A DNA stretch of 64,000 nt from Nostoc sp. NIES-4103. Lineage in GTDB: Bacteria > Cyanobacteriota > Cyanobacteriia > Cyanobacteriales > Nostocaceae. Both the position numbers and the translations under genes were made by a program. Where the stretch lies: the NCBI RefSeq assembly GCF_002368335.1, contig NZ_AP018288.1, positions 1,293,526 through 1,357,525 on the forward strand, written 5' to 3'. The notes beneath the pieces were generated by a model. That model did no database searches. It worked only from the letters and a program-made list of their open reading frames with translations, and was not told the origin of the DNA. Positions 33,770 through 42,588 of the stretch are shown here, piece after piece; the first letter of the stretch is position 1; each line of letters begins with the position of its first letter.

Positions 33770-36441
33770 TCAGATTCCCCAATTAATGTAAAAGCAGCCC
33801 AATGTAAGGGATTTTGATATTTTTTCTGTGTTGTAAGCATCGCTTTTCGTAATGCTGTGGCTTTGTCAAACTTTTGCAGATTTTGATAAAATTCAGTCAT
33901 TAAAAATGATGTGGAATTGTCATTAACTGACCATAAGGAAACTACCACACTCGGCGCACCTGCGGTAATTAATGAACGAGATAAACCAATGACACCATCG
34001 CCTGTAATGCGTCCGCGTCCGGTGTTGCAAGCACTTAAAACGACTAATTCGGCATTAAGTTTAAGTTGCAAGATATCTTCAGCAGTAAGTAAACCGTTGT
34101 CTGTTGCAGTGGGTGCGAGTGCAATGGCACTTTGCAATCCTTGAAAGTCATCGAATATTCCATGAGTGGCTAAATGTATAATTCTAGCTTTGGAAATTCG
34201 CGCCTTAACTGCGGCTTTGGTGGCTTCATCACCTGTGAGTATTTTGGTGTTGAGTAAGGGTGCGATCGCTTGTGCTTCGCGTTTTGCGCCTGGTAAATTA
34301 ATCAGCTTTTCTGGCTTTTCGCCAATTTTGGCGGCAACACTGGGCATGGTAGGATTTCCTAACACCAATGCTTCACTTACACCTGCAAGTTTGACCTTTT
34401 CTCGTTGCTGGCGAGTTAAATCTAAAACTTGAATTGATGGGGCTGTGAGGATTGTGTGTTTGGCAATCAAATATTTGCCATCTTTGTCTTGCAGTGCGGG
34501 TAAGGGAACCAGGAACAAGTCAGCTTGGGGAACGAAAATCACACGCTGATTCTCGTCACTGGGTAAGAGGTCTGCGATGGGTTCAATTAATAGTTGATGT
34601 AGTTGTTGTAAGCTTTGTGTTTGCAGCTTTTGATCAACAGGATTCACAACTTCAGCCTGAAAAATGCTGCGTGTCACGCCAATGGAATCACGAGTGGTAG
34701 TAACGAGTTTTGCGAGGGTTGTATTTTGTTTTTGCCACAGGGGTTTGAGGTCAGCTTTGCGAAAGGTGACTTCACCTGTGGGTTTGATTACCCAAATGTA
34801 GAGTTCTGATTCATGGATTTCTCGTTTACCTTGAATTTTGAACTCGTCATAAATAATAGAATATTCAACAAGTGTTGCCTTTTGCTGTTTGGCAATTTGT
34901 TTTAGCAGCGATAGTGTAGGTTCTACAGTTTGAACTGCAATTTTATCAAACAAGCGTGAATTTAACAGATCCACAAGCGCCCTGCTGCGTCCTTGCTCAG
35001 AAATTAAGAGTGCATCATTGGTTTTATTCTGAGCAATTAGAACTTCTTGCAGTATGCGGTAAATGCGAGCTTGTTCTTCAAAAATTGAGACTTTATAAGC
35101 ATCATTGTTACCTAAGTCTCCTCTGATAGATTTCCGTACCTCAATCCCAGCACGCAGGATTTTTTCAGCTTCTTTGAGATTGCCAGATTTCTGAAGAGTT
35201 AATCCCAGATTATTGAGAGCATTCCCCTCCCCATTACGATCTTTGATTTCTCGTGCGATGGCCAAACTTGAGGAGTGGTACTCAATGGCTTTGGCATAGT
35301 CTCCCAGAGCATAGTAAGCATTTCCCAGATTGCCGAGAGATTGTCCCTCCCCATTACGATCTTTGATTTCCCGTGCGATGGCCAATCTTGAGGACTGGTA
35401 CTCAATGGCTTTGGCATAGTCTCCCAGGGCATAGTAAGCATTTCCCAGATTATTCAGAGATTGTCCCTCCCCTAAACGGTCTTTGATTTCCCTTTTGATG
35501 GCCAAACTTGAGGAGCTGTACTCAATGGCTTTGGCATAGTCTCCCAGGGCATTGTAAGCATTTCCCAGATTGCCGAGAGATTGTCCCTCCCCATTACGAT
35601 CTTTGATTTCCCGTGCGATGGCCAAACTTGAGGAGTAGTACTCAATGGCTTTGGCATAGTCTCCCAGGGCATAGTAAACATTTCCTAGATTGCCGAGAGA
35701 TTTTCCCTCCCCTAAACGGTCTTTGATTTCCCGTGCGATGGCCAATCTTGAGGACTGGTACCCAATGGCTTTGGCATAGTATCCCAAGGCATCGTAAGCA
35801 TTTCCCAGATTGCCGAGAGCTTGTCCCTCCCCATTACGATCTTTGATTTCCCGTGCGATCGCCAAACTTAAGGAGTAGTACTCAATGGCTTTGGCATAGT
35901 ATCCCAGGGCATAGTAAGAATTTCCCAGATTGCCGAGAGATTGTCCCTCCCCTAAACGGTCTTTGATTTCCCGTGCGATGGCCAATCTTGAGGACTGGTA
36001 CTCAATGGCTTTGGCATAGTATCCCAAGGCATTGTAAGCAAGTCCCAGATTGCCGAGAGATCGTCCCTCCCCTAAACGGTATTTGATTTCCCGTGCGATG
36101 GCCAAACTTGAGGAGTAGTACTCAATGGCTTTGGCATAGTCTCCCAAGGCATAGTAAGCATTTCCCAGATTGCCGAGAGCATTCCCCTCCCCTTTGCGGT
36201 CTTTGATTTCTCGATAGATAACTAGCGCCTGTTGCCAAGACTGTAACGCGGCTTCAAATTGACTTGTTTGTAACTGCTCAGCGCCTTGCTGCAACAGTCG
36301 GTATGCTTCTGCTGTCCGGTCTGCTGGGGTTTGTGCCAATACCTGCGTTGCTGGAAATAGTATTAGCTGATGAGCAAATGGCTGTGAAATTACTAGAATG
36401 AGCGTGATCAATGCAATTAAACAGAGTTTTCGATCATGCAT
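33766..36441 (-). CDS. Exported TPR-CHAT protein with near-identical TPRs
   Basis: 891 residues: signal peptide (cleavage near 'QVLAQTPADR'), about nine 40-residue TPRs (roughly 70-430) so alike that the DNA forms a 120-bp tandem array, and a CHAT domain (about 560-891) with His760 (LATHGIFDD) and Cys805 (LSACNTG). The consensus TPR begins 'YAKAIEYYSSSLAIAREIKD'. The array must have expanded or been homogenised recently. Promoter-like motif E lies 52 bases upstream of the ATG. The caspase gene follows downstream. Confidence 0.9.
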   Translation of the reverse strand: MHDRKLCLIALITLILVISQPFAHQLILFPATQVLAQTPADRTAEAYRLLQQGAEQLQTSQFEAALQSWQQALVIYREIKDRKGEGNALGNLGNAYYALGDYAKAIEYYSSSLAIAREIKYRLGEGRSLGNLGLAYNALGYYAKAIEYQSSRLAIAREIKDRLGEGQSLGNLGNSYYALGYYAKAIEYYSLSLAIAREIKDRNGEGQALGNLGNAYDALGYYAKAIGYQSSRLAIAREIKDRLGEGKSLGNLGNVYYALGDYAKAIEYYSSSLAIAREIKDRNGEGQSLGNLGNAYNALGDYAKAIEYSSSSLAIKREIKDRLGEGQSLNNLGNAYYALGDYAKAIEYQSSRLAIAREIKDRNGEGQSLGNLGNAYYALGDYAKAIEYHSSSLAIAREIKDRNGEGNALNNLGLTLQKSGNLKEAEKILRAGIEVRKSIRGDLGNNDAYKVSIFEEQARIYRILQEVLIAQNKTNDALLISEQGRSRALVDLLNSRLFDKIAVQTVEPTLSLLKQIAKQQKATLVEYSIIYDEFKIQGKREIHESELYIWVIKPTGEVTFRKADLKPLWQKQNTTLAKLVTTTRDSIGVTRSIFQAEVVNPVDQKLQTQSLQQLHQLLIEPIADLLPSDENQRVIFVPQADLFLVPLPALQDKDGKYLIAKHTILTAPSIQVLDLTRQQREKVKLAGVSEALVLGNPTMPSVAAKIGEKPEKLINLPGAKREAQAIAPLLNTKILTGDEATKAAVKARISKARIIHLATHGIFDDFQGLQSAIALAPTATDNGLLTAEDILQLKLNAELVVLSACNTGRGRITGDGVIGLSRSLITAGAPSVVVSLWSVNDNSTSFLMTEFYQNLQKFDKATALRKAMLTTQKKYQNPLHWAAFTLIGESE

Positions 36442-36493
36442 AGTTGGGATTGAGAGTTAGGATTTTTTATATAGGAGGGGAAAATTTACCAAC

Positions 36494-36522
36494 ATATATC
36501 TTTCGTCGGTGGGAGGATATGC
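36494..36522 (-). promoter_or_regulatory. Shared promoter-like motif, copy E
   Basis: Minus-strand GCATATCCTC, 11 bases, AGATATAT, ending 52 bases before the ATG of the 36441 TPR-CHAT gene. Confidence 0.75.
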
Positions 36523-36629
36523 AAAATTCAGCCAGTAGTTTATAAATCAAATAATATTGCTACATAACAGTTAAATCGGTGATGTCCCATGAATGTTGTC
36601 ACACCAAGGCGATTCACTACAATTATGAA

Positions 36630-37919
36630 TTACGAATTAGTATAAGCTTTGTCAAGTCTTCGTAAAGCCATGATTTCATATTGGGGGTTTTTGATTTCCC
36701 GTGAGACTATCAAAGCTTGCTGATAATATTTGATTACCTGTGGAAAATCTTTTAATTCATCATAAGCTACACCAAGATTGATAAGCGCTAATAACTCTAT
36801 CTGTTGGTTTTTGCTTTGTTGTGCTATCGCTAAAAGGTGTTGATAATATTCAATTGCTCGTGGGAATTGTTTTAGCTGCTTATAAGCTCTGCCGAGACTG
36901 AATAATGCAAGTAACTCGCGTTTTTGGTCTTTGATTTGCCGTGCTACCGCCAAAAGCTGTTGATAAGATTCAATTGCTCGTGGTAAATCTTTTAAAGCTG
37001 CATAAGATTGGGCAAGATTTGCCAGGATAACTACCTCAGTTTTGCGGTCTTTTATTTGCGGTGCCATCAGCATATATTGCTGATAATATTCAATTGCTTT
37101 GGTGTAATCTTTCAAAGCAAAGTAAACACTTCCCAGATTATTCAAGGCTATACTTTCAGCTTGACGGTCTTTAATTTCTCTAGAAATTGCTAAACTTTGC
37201 TGGTAGTAATCAACTGCTTTGGCGTAATCTTCATGGAAATTGTAAATATTTCCGAGATTGCCTAGAGCATTTCTTTCACCCTTGCGGTCTAGTATTTCCC
37301 TAGCGATCGCTAAACTCTGTTGCTGGTAGTTAATAGCTTTGGTGTAGTCTTCTAGTTTTAAATAAGCAATTCCCAGTTCACCCAAAGATTGCTGTTGTGC
37401 TGTGCGGTCTAGTATTTCCTTGGCGATCGCTAATCTCTGCTGTTGATAATCAATGGCCTTGGTGTAGTCTCCTAACTTTAAGTAAGCACTTCCCAACCCA
37501 CCCAGAATATTTGCCTGTTGTTGGGGGTTTTTGGTTTCTCTGGCGTAGACGCGAAGCGGCTTGTCGTTAGACATCGCTAAACCCTGCTGTAAATACTCAA
37601 TCGCCTTGGCGTAGTCTCCCAAAATATTGTAAGCTACTCCCAGATTGTTTAATACCGCCCCCTCTCCTTGGCGGTCTTTGATTTCTCGATAGATAATTAG
37701 CGCCTGTTGCCAAGACTGTAACCCAACTTCAAATTGATTTGTTTGAAACTGCTCAATACCTTGTTTCACTAGCCTGTCAGCTTCTGCTTTGCGATCGGTG
37801 GGTGTTTGTGCTAATACCTGTGATGCCTGAATTAGTACGGGAAAGTTAACAGCAAAAGGCATTGAACCAGTCAAGATGAGAGTGATAAACGCGATTAAAT
37901 CAATTTTTGGAGAATGCAT
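36630..37919 (-). CDS. Exported TPR protein lacking a CHAT domain
   Basis: 429 residues with the same leader type as the TPR-CHAT proteins (signal peptide, then 'QVLAQTPTDRKAEADRLVKQG') and about nine TPRs filling the rest; the frame ends just after the last repeat (RRLDKAYTNS). It is either a truncated TPR-CHAT gene or a natural adaptor that competes for or delivers partners. Residues about 131-141 (SNDKPLRVYA) are an insertion encoded by a dispersed palindromic repeat at 37542-37572. Motif F lies upstream. The 190 bases after its stop hold no CHAT remnant. Confidence 0.8.
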   Translation of the reverse strand: MHSPKIDLIAFITLILTGSMPFAVNFPVLIQASQVLAQTPTDRKAEADRLVKQGIEQFQTNQFEVGLQSWQQALIIYREIKDRQGEGAVLNNLGVAYNILGDYAKAIEYLQQGLAMSNDKPLRVYARETKNPQQQANILGGLGSAYLKLGDYTKAIDYQQQRLAIAKEILDRTAQQQSLGELGIAYLKLEDYTKAINYQQQSLAIAREILDRKGERNALGNLGNIYNFHEDYAKAVDYYQQSLAISREIKDRQAESIALNNLGSVYFALKDYTKAIEYYQQYMLMAPQIKDRKTEVVILANLAQSYAALKDLPRAIESYQQLLAVARQIKDQKRELLALFSLGRAYKQLKQFPRAIEYYQHLLAIAQQSKNQQIELLALINLGVAYDELKDFPQVIKYYQQALIVSREIKNPQYEIMALRRLDKAYTNS

Positions 37920-38014
37920 AAGTTATCATGCCCAGCGTTGAGTTTTCATTAGACACGGCATAGCGCGTCTTTACTGATTTTTGAGTGAGAGTTAGTTCAA
38001 GCAGGATTCACTAT

Positions 38015-38043
38015 ATATATATTTCAGCAACGCGAGGATATGT
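38015..38043 (-). promoter_or_regulatory. Shared promoter-like motif, copy F
   Basis: Minus-strand ACATATCCTC, 11 bases, ATATATAT (second block one base off the consensus), 95 bases before the ATG at 37919. Confidence 0.7.
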
Positions 38044-38048
38044 AAGTT

Positions 38049-38150
38049 AAAGTGAGTTCGATGAACCTCTCCCCAACCCCTCTTTGATGCGGATATTGGC
38101 TCTAAGCTCCTTGCTTAGTAACGAAAAATTAAGCTTTTGAAGCCTCTGAC
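38049..38150. mobile_element. Degraded relative of the 152-bp MITE
   Basis: Begins 'gtgagttcgatgaacctctccccaa' and continues 'aacgaaaaattaagctttt', matching the reverse complement of the 20253-20404 element at one end and in the middle, but diverging at the other end. It is followed by 'gtcggcaaagccgac' palindromes. Confidence 0.65.
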
Positions 38151-38297
38151 GCCACATGCGATCGTCTGTCGGCAAAGCCGACGACAGTCGCCACTGTTTC
38201 TTTGCTTGGCGTCCTTAGCATCTTGGCGGTTCGATCATTTTCACACCAGAAGAATGTATATTGTACAATCGCTCTTAAACACAATCTGGAGAGCGAC

Positions 38298-39716
38298 TTG
38301 CCTAGATCGATTCAGTCTACTCAACCACCACTAAAATTTATTCCCCAACGTTTTAACCCGCTTGTACTCCAGATTTTGAGTTGGTTTTTGCCGCTGATAC
38401 TGCGGTTTCGGACTCGACCTTGGCTACCTGCGGGTATTGTGCATATTGAAGCGAAAAATACTGAAGTATTAGCTCAACTCTATCAACAATTCCAAGCTGG
38501 GAAAATTCGCTTTTTGATAGCATTTCGCCATCCAGAGGTGGAAGATCCTCTGTGTATGCTGTATCTACTATCTCGTATTGTGCCAAAAGTTGCCCGTCAG
38601 CAAGGTATTCCACTGCAAGACCTAGTTCATAGCTACTTTCTCTATGACCGAGGAATGACGGTGTGGGCTGGTAATTGGCTGGGTTGGTTGTTTTCTCAAG
38701 TCGGGGGTGTGCCGGTTCGTCGCGGTAGACGACTAGATAGACAAGCCATCCAAACAGCACGGGAGTTATTTGCAAATGGCAAACTACCGATCGCAGTTGC
38801 ACCCGAAGGCGGTACTAATGGTCATAGTGGTATTGTTAGCCCTTTAGAACCTGGTGTTGCCCAAATGGGGTTTTGGTGTGTGGAAGACTTGCAAAAAGCC
38901 AGTCGTCCTGAGACTGTTGTGATTGTGCCTATCGGTATCCAATATCGCTACATTCAGCCACCTTGGTCAAAATTAAATTGGCTTTTGAGTAAATTAGAGG
39001 CAGATAGCGGTTTACCAGTACAGTCAATCAATCAATCTAATATTGATAGCAGCCCAGAGATTTACCATCAACGACTTTGCCGGCTAGCTGAACATCTAAT
39101 TACCGAGATGGAAGAATTTTATCGCCGCTTTTATCATCAAGACATTCCCAAAACCATCTCTAATGTGGAATCAACTAGTCCCAATGAAGTGTTGATTGCT
39201 AGACTCCATCGCCTACTGGATAAAGCTTTACAAGTTGCCGAGGAATATTTTGGAGTTCAGCCACAGGGAAATTTCATTGACCGCTGTCGCCGTTTAGAAG
39301 AAGCAGGTTGGAATTACATCTACCGTGAAGATTTGGCAGACATCAATACTTTACCACCCTTCAAACGCGGTTTAGCAGATTGGATTGCCGAAGAAGCAGA
39401 CTTACGGATGCGACATATGCGGCTAGCGGAAAGTTTTGTGGCTGTAACTGCAAACTATATTCAACAACAGCCAAGCAGTGAACGGTTTGCTGAAACAATT
39501 TTGCTGATCTTTGATATGCTTTCCCGCATCAAAGATACAACACTTCCAGGACGACCCAGTTTAGGATGGAAAGAAGCACAAATCACAGTAGGTGAGCCAA
39601 TTTCAGTCACCGAACGCGCGTCTAGTTCTCAAGCTGACAGACAAGCAGCTAGACAAGGCGTTGCCAATTTGACAAAGGATTTGCAGGTAGCGTTGGAGAA
39701 GTTGATTGTTGATTAA
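38298..39716 (+). CDS. PlsC-like lysophospholipid acyltransferase family protein
   Basis: Probably transfers acyl chains to a lyso-lipid at the membrane. About 472 residues from a TTG at 38298 that has GGAG six bases upstream; no ATG fits well and upstream starts fall in repeat-like sequence, so the start is uncertain. A membrane helix (about 20-40) precedes the acyltransferase motifs: HX4D-type 'RHPEVEDP', 'GGVPVRRG', 'APEGGTNG' and 'VIVPIGI'. The C-terminal 200 residues are a helical extension common in cyanobacterial members. Monocistronic. Confidence 0.8.
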   Translation: MPRSIQSTQPPLKFIPQRFNPLVLQILSWFLPLILRFRTRPWLPAGIVHIEAKNTEVLAQLYQQFQAGKIRFLIAFRHPEVEDPLCMLYLLSRIVPKVARQQGIPLQDLVHSYFLYDRGMTVWAGNWLGWLFSQVGGVPVRRGRRLDRQAIQTARELFANGKLPIAVAPEGGTNGHSGIVSPLEPGVAQMGFWCVEDLQKASRPETVVIVPIGIQYRYIQPPWSKLNWLLSKLEADSGLPVQSINQSNIDSSPEIYHQRLCRLAEHLITEMEEFYRRFYHQDIPKTISNVESTSPNEVLIARLHRLLDKALQVAEEYFGVQPQGNFIDRCRRLEEAGWNYIYREDLADINTLPPFKRGLADWIAEEADLRMRHMRLAESFVAVTANYIQQQPSSERFAETILLIFDMLSRIKDTTLPGRPSLGWKEAQITVGEPISVTERASSSQADRQAARQGVANLTKDLQVALEKLIVD

Positions 39717-39719
39717 TTC

Positions 39720-39890
39720 GCTGATGGGGTGCAGCGGTGCAGGGGTGCAGGGGTGCAGGAGTAATGAGGGAGATGGGTAAATAACTTCTAACTTTTAACT
39801 CCTAACTCCTAACTCCTAACTCCCTACTCCCTAACGCCACATGCTCCACTTGGGGAGACCCCAAGACCGCAGTGGCTCCTCCCTACTCCC
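39720..39890. repeat. Short tandem repeats
   Basis: 'gtgcaggg' units (39735-39760) and 'aactcct' heptamers (39786-39830), followed by a dispersed palindromic piece. No gene. Confidence 0.75.
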
Positions 39891-39892
39891 AT

Positions 39893-40522
39893 TTATTGCA
39901 TTTCGTCGTATTCTGGGGCTTCTACTCTTCTGGCTTCTGTGCGAGAGGAGGGGAGAAACTCCGCGCGACGTACAGGTACTAAGGGGGGTGTGGGGCCTTG
40001 GTAGGGATGAATTACCTGCACTGTACGGGTAGGACGTTGCCGTGGTGAGAATAAAGCTAATACTCCAGCGACAACAACGCCACCACCAATAGTTAAAGTC
40101 GCACCTCCCACTGCCCAAACGATGGGTGAAGACCACCAAGGGGTCTGAGGTTGGACTACTGGTGTTGCTTTTTGCAGGTTATTTTGCATTATTTGCTGCT
40201 GCAAGGCGTTATAATTTTGCAACAGTCCTTGGTTTTGCGACCTTAGCTGCTCATTGTCGTTCTTTAAACGATCTATGTCCATTTTCAGCCGTTCCATTTC
40301 CACACGCTGATCAGGATTGGGAGCAGTAGGCGGCTGACTGCTATAAGGTGGCTGTCCATATGGTTGATATGGTACTTGCGGTTGCATTACTGGCCCTACC
40401 ACCTGGGGCATTTGCGGAGTCATAGCGAAGTTTGGTAGGGAAGTAGTTGTACCCTTGAGTAATACAAGAGCCGCTAGTCCAGCTACGGCGACACCGCCGA
40501 TAAACGCCATACTCTCACTCAT
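39893..40522 (-). CDS. Membrane-anchored coiled-coil protein, unknown function
   Basis: 209 residues with an N-terminal membrane helix (about 6-22), a Pro/Gln/Tyr-rich stretch (40-70), a coiled coil (about 72-115, 'VEMERLKMDIDRLKNDNEQLRSQ'), a second membrane helix (about 130-155, Gly/Val-rich) and an Arg/Pro-rich tail. No family recognised. Isolated between repeat-rich intergenic regions. Confidence 0.65.
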   Translation of the reverse strand: MSESMAFIGGVAVAGLAALVLLKGTTTSLPNFAMTPQMPQVVGPVMQPQVPYQPYGQPPYSSQPPTAPNPDQRVEMERLKMDIDRLKNDNEQLRSQNQGLLQNYNALQQQIMQNNLQKATPVVQPQTPWWSSPIVWAVGGATLTIGGGVVVAGVLALFSPRQRPTRTVQVIHPYQGPTPPLVPVRRAEFLPSSRTEARRVEAPEYDEMQ

Positions 40523-40998
40523 GGCTTTTGCCCCTTAATTGCAACGTAATTATAGATTATTTGTAACTGAGTCACTCTCACACTCATCTTGTTTTGCCTA
40601 ATTTAACTTCACATAATACTCAAAGTATAAGCAACTATATTAGCTAGTTTTTTTACAAGCTGGTATCTGCTGTTAATATTCAAGACTATATCTGTCAAAT
40701 TGTCCACCAACCCAGAATAAAAAAACTGCTCTATTATACTTTTTTAATCTACTAGTTTGAAAAAGGGAGTTGGGAGTGGGGAGTGGGGAGTGGGGAGTGG
40801 GGAACTCGGGGCCCCCACGACCGGAGGGAGTGGGGATTAGGGGCAATGGGGACTGGGGATTGGGAAAGAGATATTTTCATCCTTGGTTGTGGGATTTTCT
40901 CATGAATAGCTAACTTGAAAGTGCGCTCGTGCTGAGTAAAAGTCAAGGAGTTAGGAAAGTAAACTTTTACTCGTTCTAGTGTAGGCAGTTCATGATGG
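40523..40998. other. Intergenic region with repeat tract
   Basis: AT-rich upstream region of the coiled-coil gene, then 'ggggagt' heptamers (40757-40800) with an embedded gggaactcggggcccc module (40800-40817) and 'ggggatt' units. Contains no gene. Confidence 0.6.
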
Positions 40999-41835
40999 CT
41001 ATTTTTCCTCTTCAAAATGAGTATTTGTGCTGTTGTCGGTTGTGGTGATGGCGGCTTTGAGACTTTGACAAAATTCGGCGATCGCATTCAGTCCTTGTTC
41101 TGGTGTTCCTTCTGCTAAAAGTTTGACAAATGCGCTACCCAGAACCACAGCATCTGCACCCCATTGTTTTACCTGAAGCGCTTGTGCTGGTTGGGAAATA
41201 CCAAATCCTACTGCAACGGGTTTTTCAGTAACATTACGAATCTGTTTTAATAAATCTGATACTCTATTTTCTACCTTGGCTCGCACACCTGTGACACCGG
41301 TAACACTTACCAAATAAATGAATCCTTTAGAATGACGAGCGATCGCTTCTATTCTTTCAGGTGAACTAGTGGGAGCGATTAACAAAATTACATCAATTCC
41401 CATTTTACTGGCTGGTTCTAGCAAGGTTGCGGCTTCTTCTAAGGGTAAGTCAGGTACTACCAATCCTGATACGCCAGCAGCTGCAACATCTTGGACAAAC
41501 TTGTCAATGCCTCGGTGCAAAATGGGGTTGTAGTAGGTAAACAAAACGATAGGCGATCGCAAACTGGGAGTAGTCGCTTGCAACATTTCCAGCACTTGAT
41601 CAAAATTGATGCCTCGTTGCAAAGCGCGGGTAGCAGCAGCTTGAATCACTGGCCCATCTGCTAAAGGGTCGGAGTAAGGAATGCCCAGCTCAATAATGTC
41701 TGCGCCATTTTGGTCTAAAATCTGCAAAGCTGCTGCTGTTGTTGCTAAATCTGGGTCGCCAGCAGTAATAAAGGGAATTAAAGCGCACTCTTGATTTTGT
41801 GCTAATTTTTCAAAGCGATCGGAAATGGCAGTCAT
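40999..41835 (-). CDS. trpA: Tryptophan synthase alpha chain
   Basis: Cleaves indole-3-glycerol phosphate to indole and glyceraldehyde 3-phosphate in tryptophan synthesis. 278 residues of TIM-barrel type with the signature 'ELGIPYSDPLADGPVIQ' (catalytic Glu and Asp), 'VPDLPLEEA', 'VTGVTG' and 'GFGIS', all of the usual length. The C-terminal NSTNTHFEEEK tail is a short extension. It follows the DUF3007 gene and ndhL on the same strand, a neighbourhood seen in other cyanobacteria. Confidence 0.96.
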   Translation of the reverse strand: MTAISDRFEKLAQNQECALIPFITAGDPDLATTAAALQILDQNGADIIELGIPYSDPLADGPVIQAAATRALQRGINFDQVLEMLQATTPSLRSPIVLFTYYNPILHRGIDKFVQDVAAAGVSGLVVPDLPLEEAATLLEPASKMGIDVILLIAPTSSPERIEAIARHSKGFIYLVSVTGVTGVRAKVENRVSDLLKQIRNVTEKPVAVGFGISQPAQALQVKQWGADAVVLGSAFVKLLAEGTPEQGLNAIAEFCQSLKAAITTTDNSTNTHFEEEK

Positions 41836-41920
41836 TGGTTAAGTGTCAGTGGTCAGTGGTCAGTAGTTAATAGTAACAAACAACTGACAACGAACAACTG
41901 ACAACTAACCAACGATAATT

Positions 41921-42232
41921 TTACACCTGAGTTTGTCGTTCTTGTTCTATTTCAGCTTGAATTTTTTCCAGTTCTTCGGGAGTCAGTTCTTCCAGCCGCT
42001 TTTGGAAAAAGGCTTGTTCATACTGTTCCCGTTGTTGATGGTAGGTCATTTTTTTCCCCACTGCCCGAAAAGCATAAGTAGCTAACCAGCCAATCAAGCC
42101 ACTAACTAGCAAAACTTGGCTCCATATACCAGCTTGTTGACCGTCTAAACCAACTAGCTGTAATCCTATATATGCCAAGCCACCAGCGATAAAAACGCCT
42201 AAGCCGATTCCAATAGCATCAATGCGTCGCAT
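41921..42232 (-). CDS. DUF3007 family membrane protein
   Basis: 103 residues with two membrane helices (about 6-27 and 35-55) and a charged, Glu-rich C-terminal helix ('RLEELTPEELEKIQAEIEQE'). This matches the plant/cyanobacterial DUF3007 family. Position between ndhL and trpA is typical. Function unknown, possibly linked to photosynthetic membranes. Confidence 0.85.
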   Translation of the reverse strand: MRRIDAIGIGLGVFIAGGLAYIGLQLVGLDGQQAGIWSQVLLVSGLIGWLATYAFRAVGKKMTYHQQREQYEQAFFQKRLEELTPEELEKIQAEIEQERQTQV

Positions 42233-42257
42233 GAGAGTTATGACCTACCAATCTCGT

Positions 42258-42588
42258 TGTACTGGGTACTGGGGACTGGGTATTGGGTACTGGGTACTGG
42301 GGACTGGGGACTGGGGAAGAGATATGGTTATAAATTTTTGCAATTTCTAATCCTATGCCCAATCCCTAATATCGTGCCCAGTTAATTAGTTATGATTCCC
42401 ACAGTCATTGCACCCCACCCCTAACCCCTCTGTCCCCCCTTTCATCCCCCCTTACCAAGGGGGGACAGAGGGGGGTAAGCATTGCTTTGGTGGGGTGGGG
42501 TTCTTCGGATTTTGTAAGTAATAAAGCAGACATGATATAATCCTCGATTCCCAGTCCCCAATCCCTAATCCCCAGTCCCCAATCCCTT
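42258..42588. repeat. Repeat-rich intergenic block with G/C palindrome
   Basis: 'ggggact' heptamers (42262-42320 and about 42548-42588) flank a symmetric block at 42411-42500 whose ends are caccccacccc and ggtggggtgggg and whose centre is ccccccttaccaagggggg. The same centre occurs at 62671. It may fold as a long hairpin in RNA or DNA and looks like a non-autonomous element. Confidence 0.75.
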
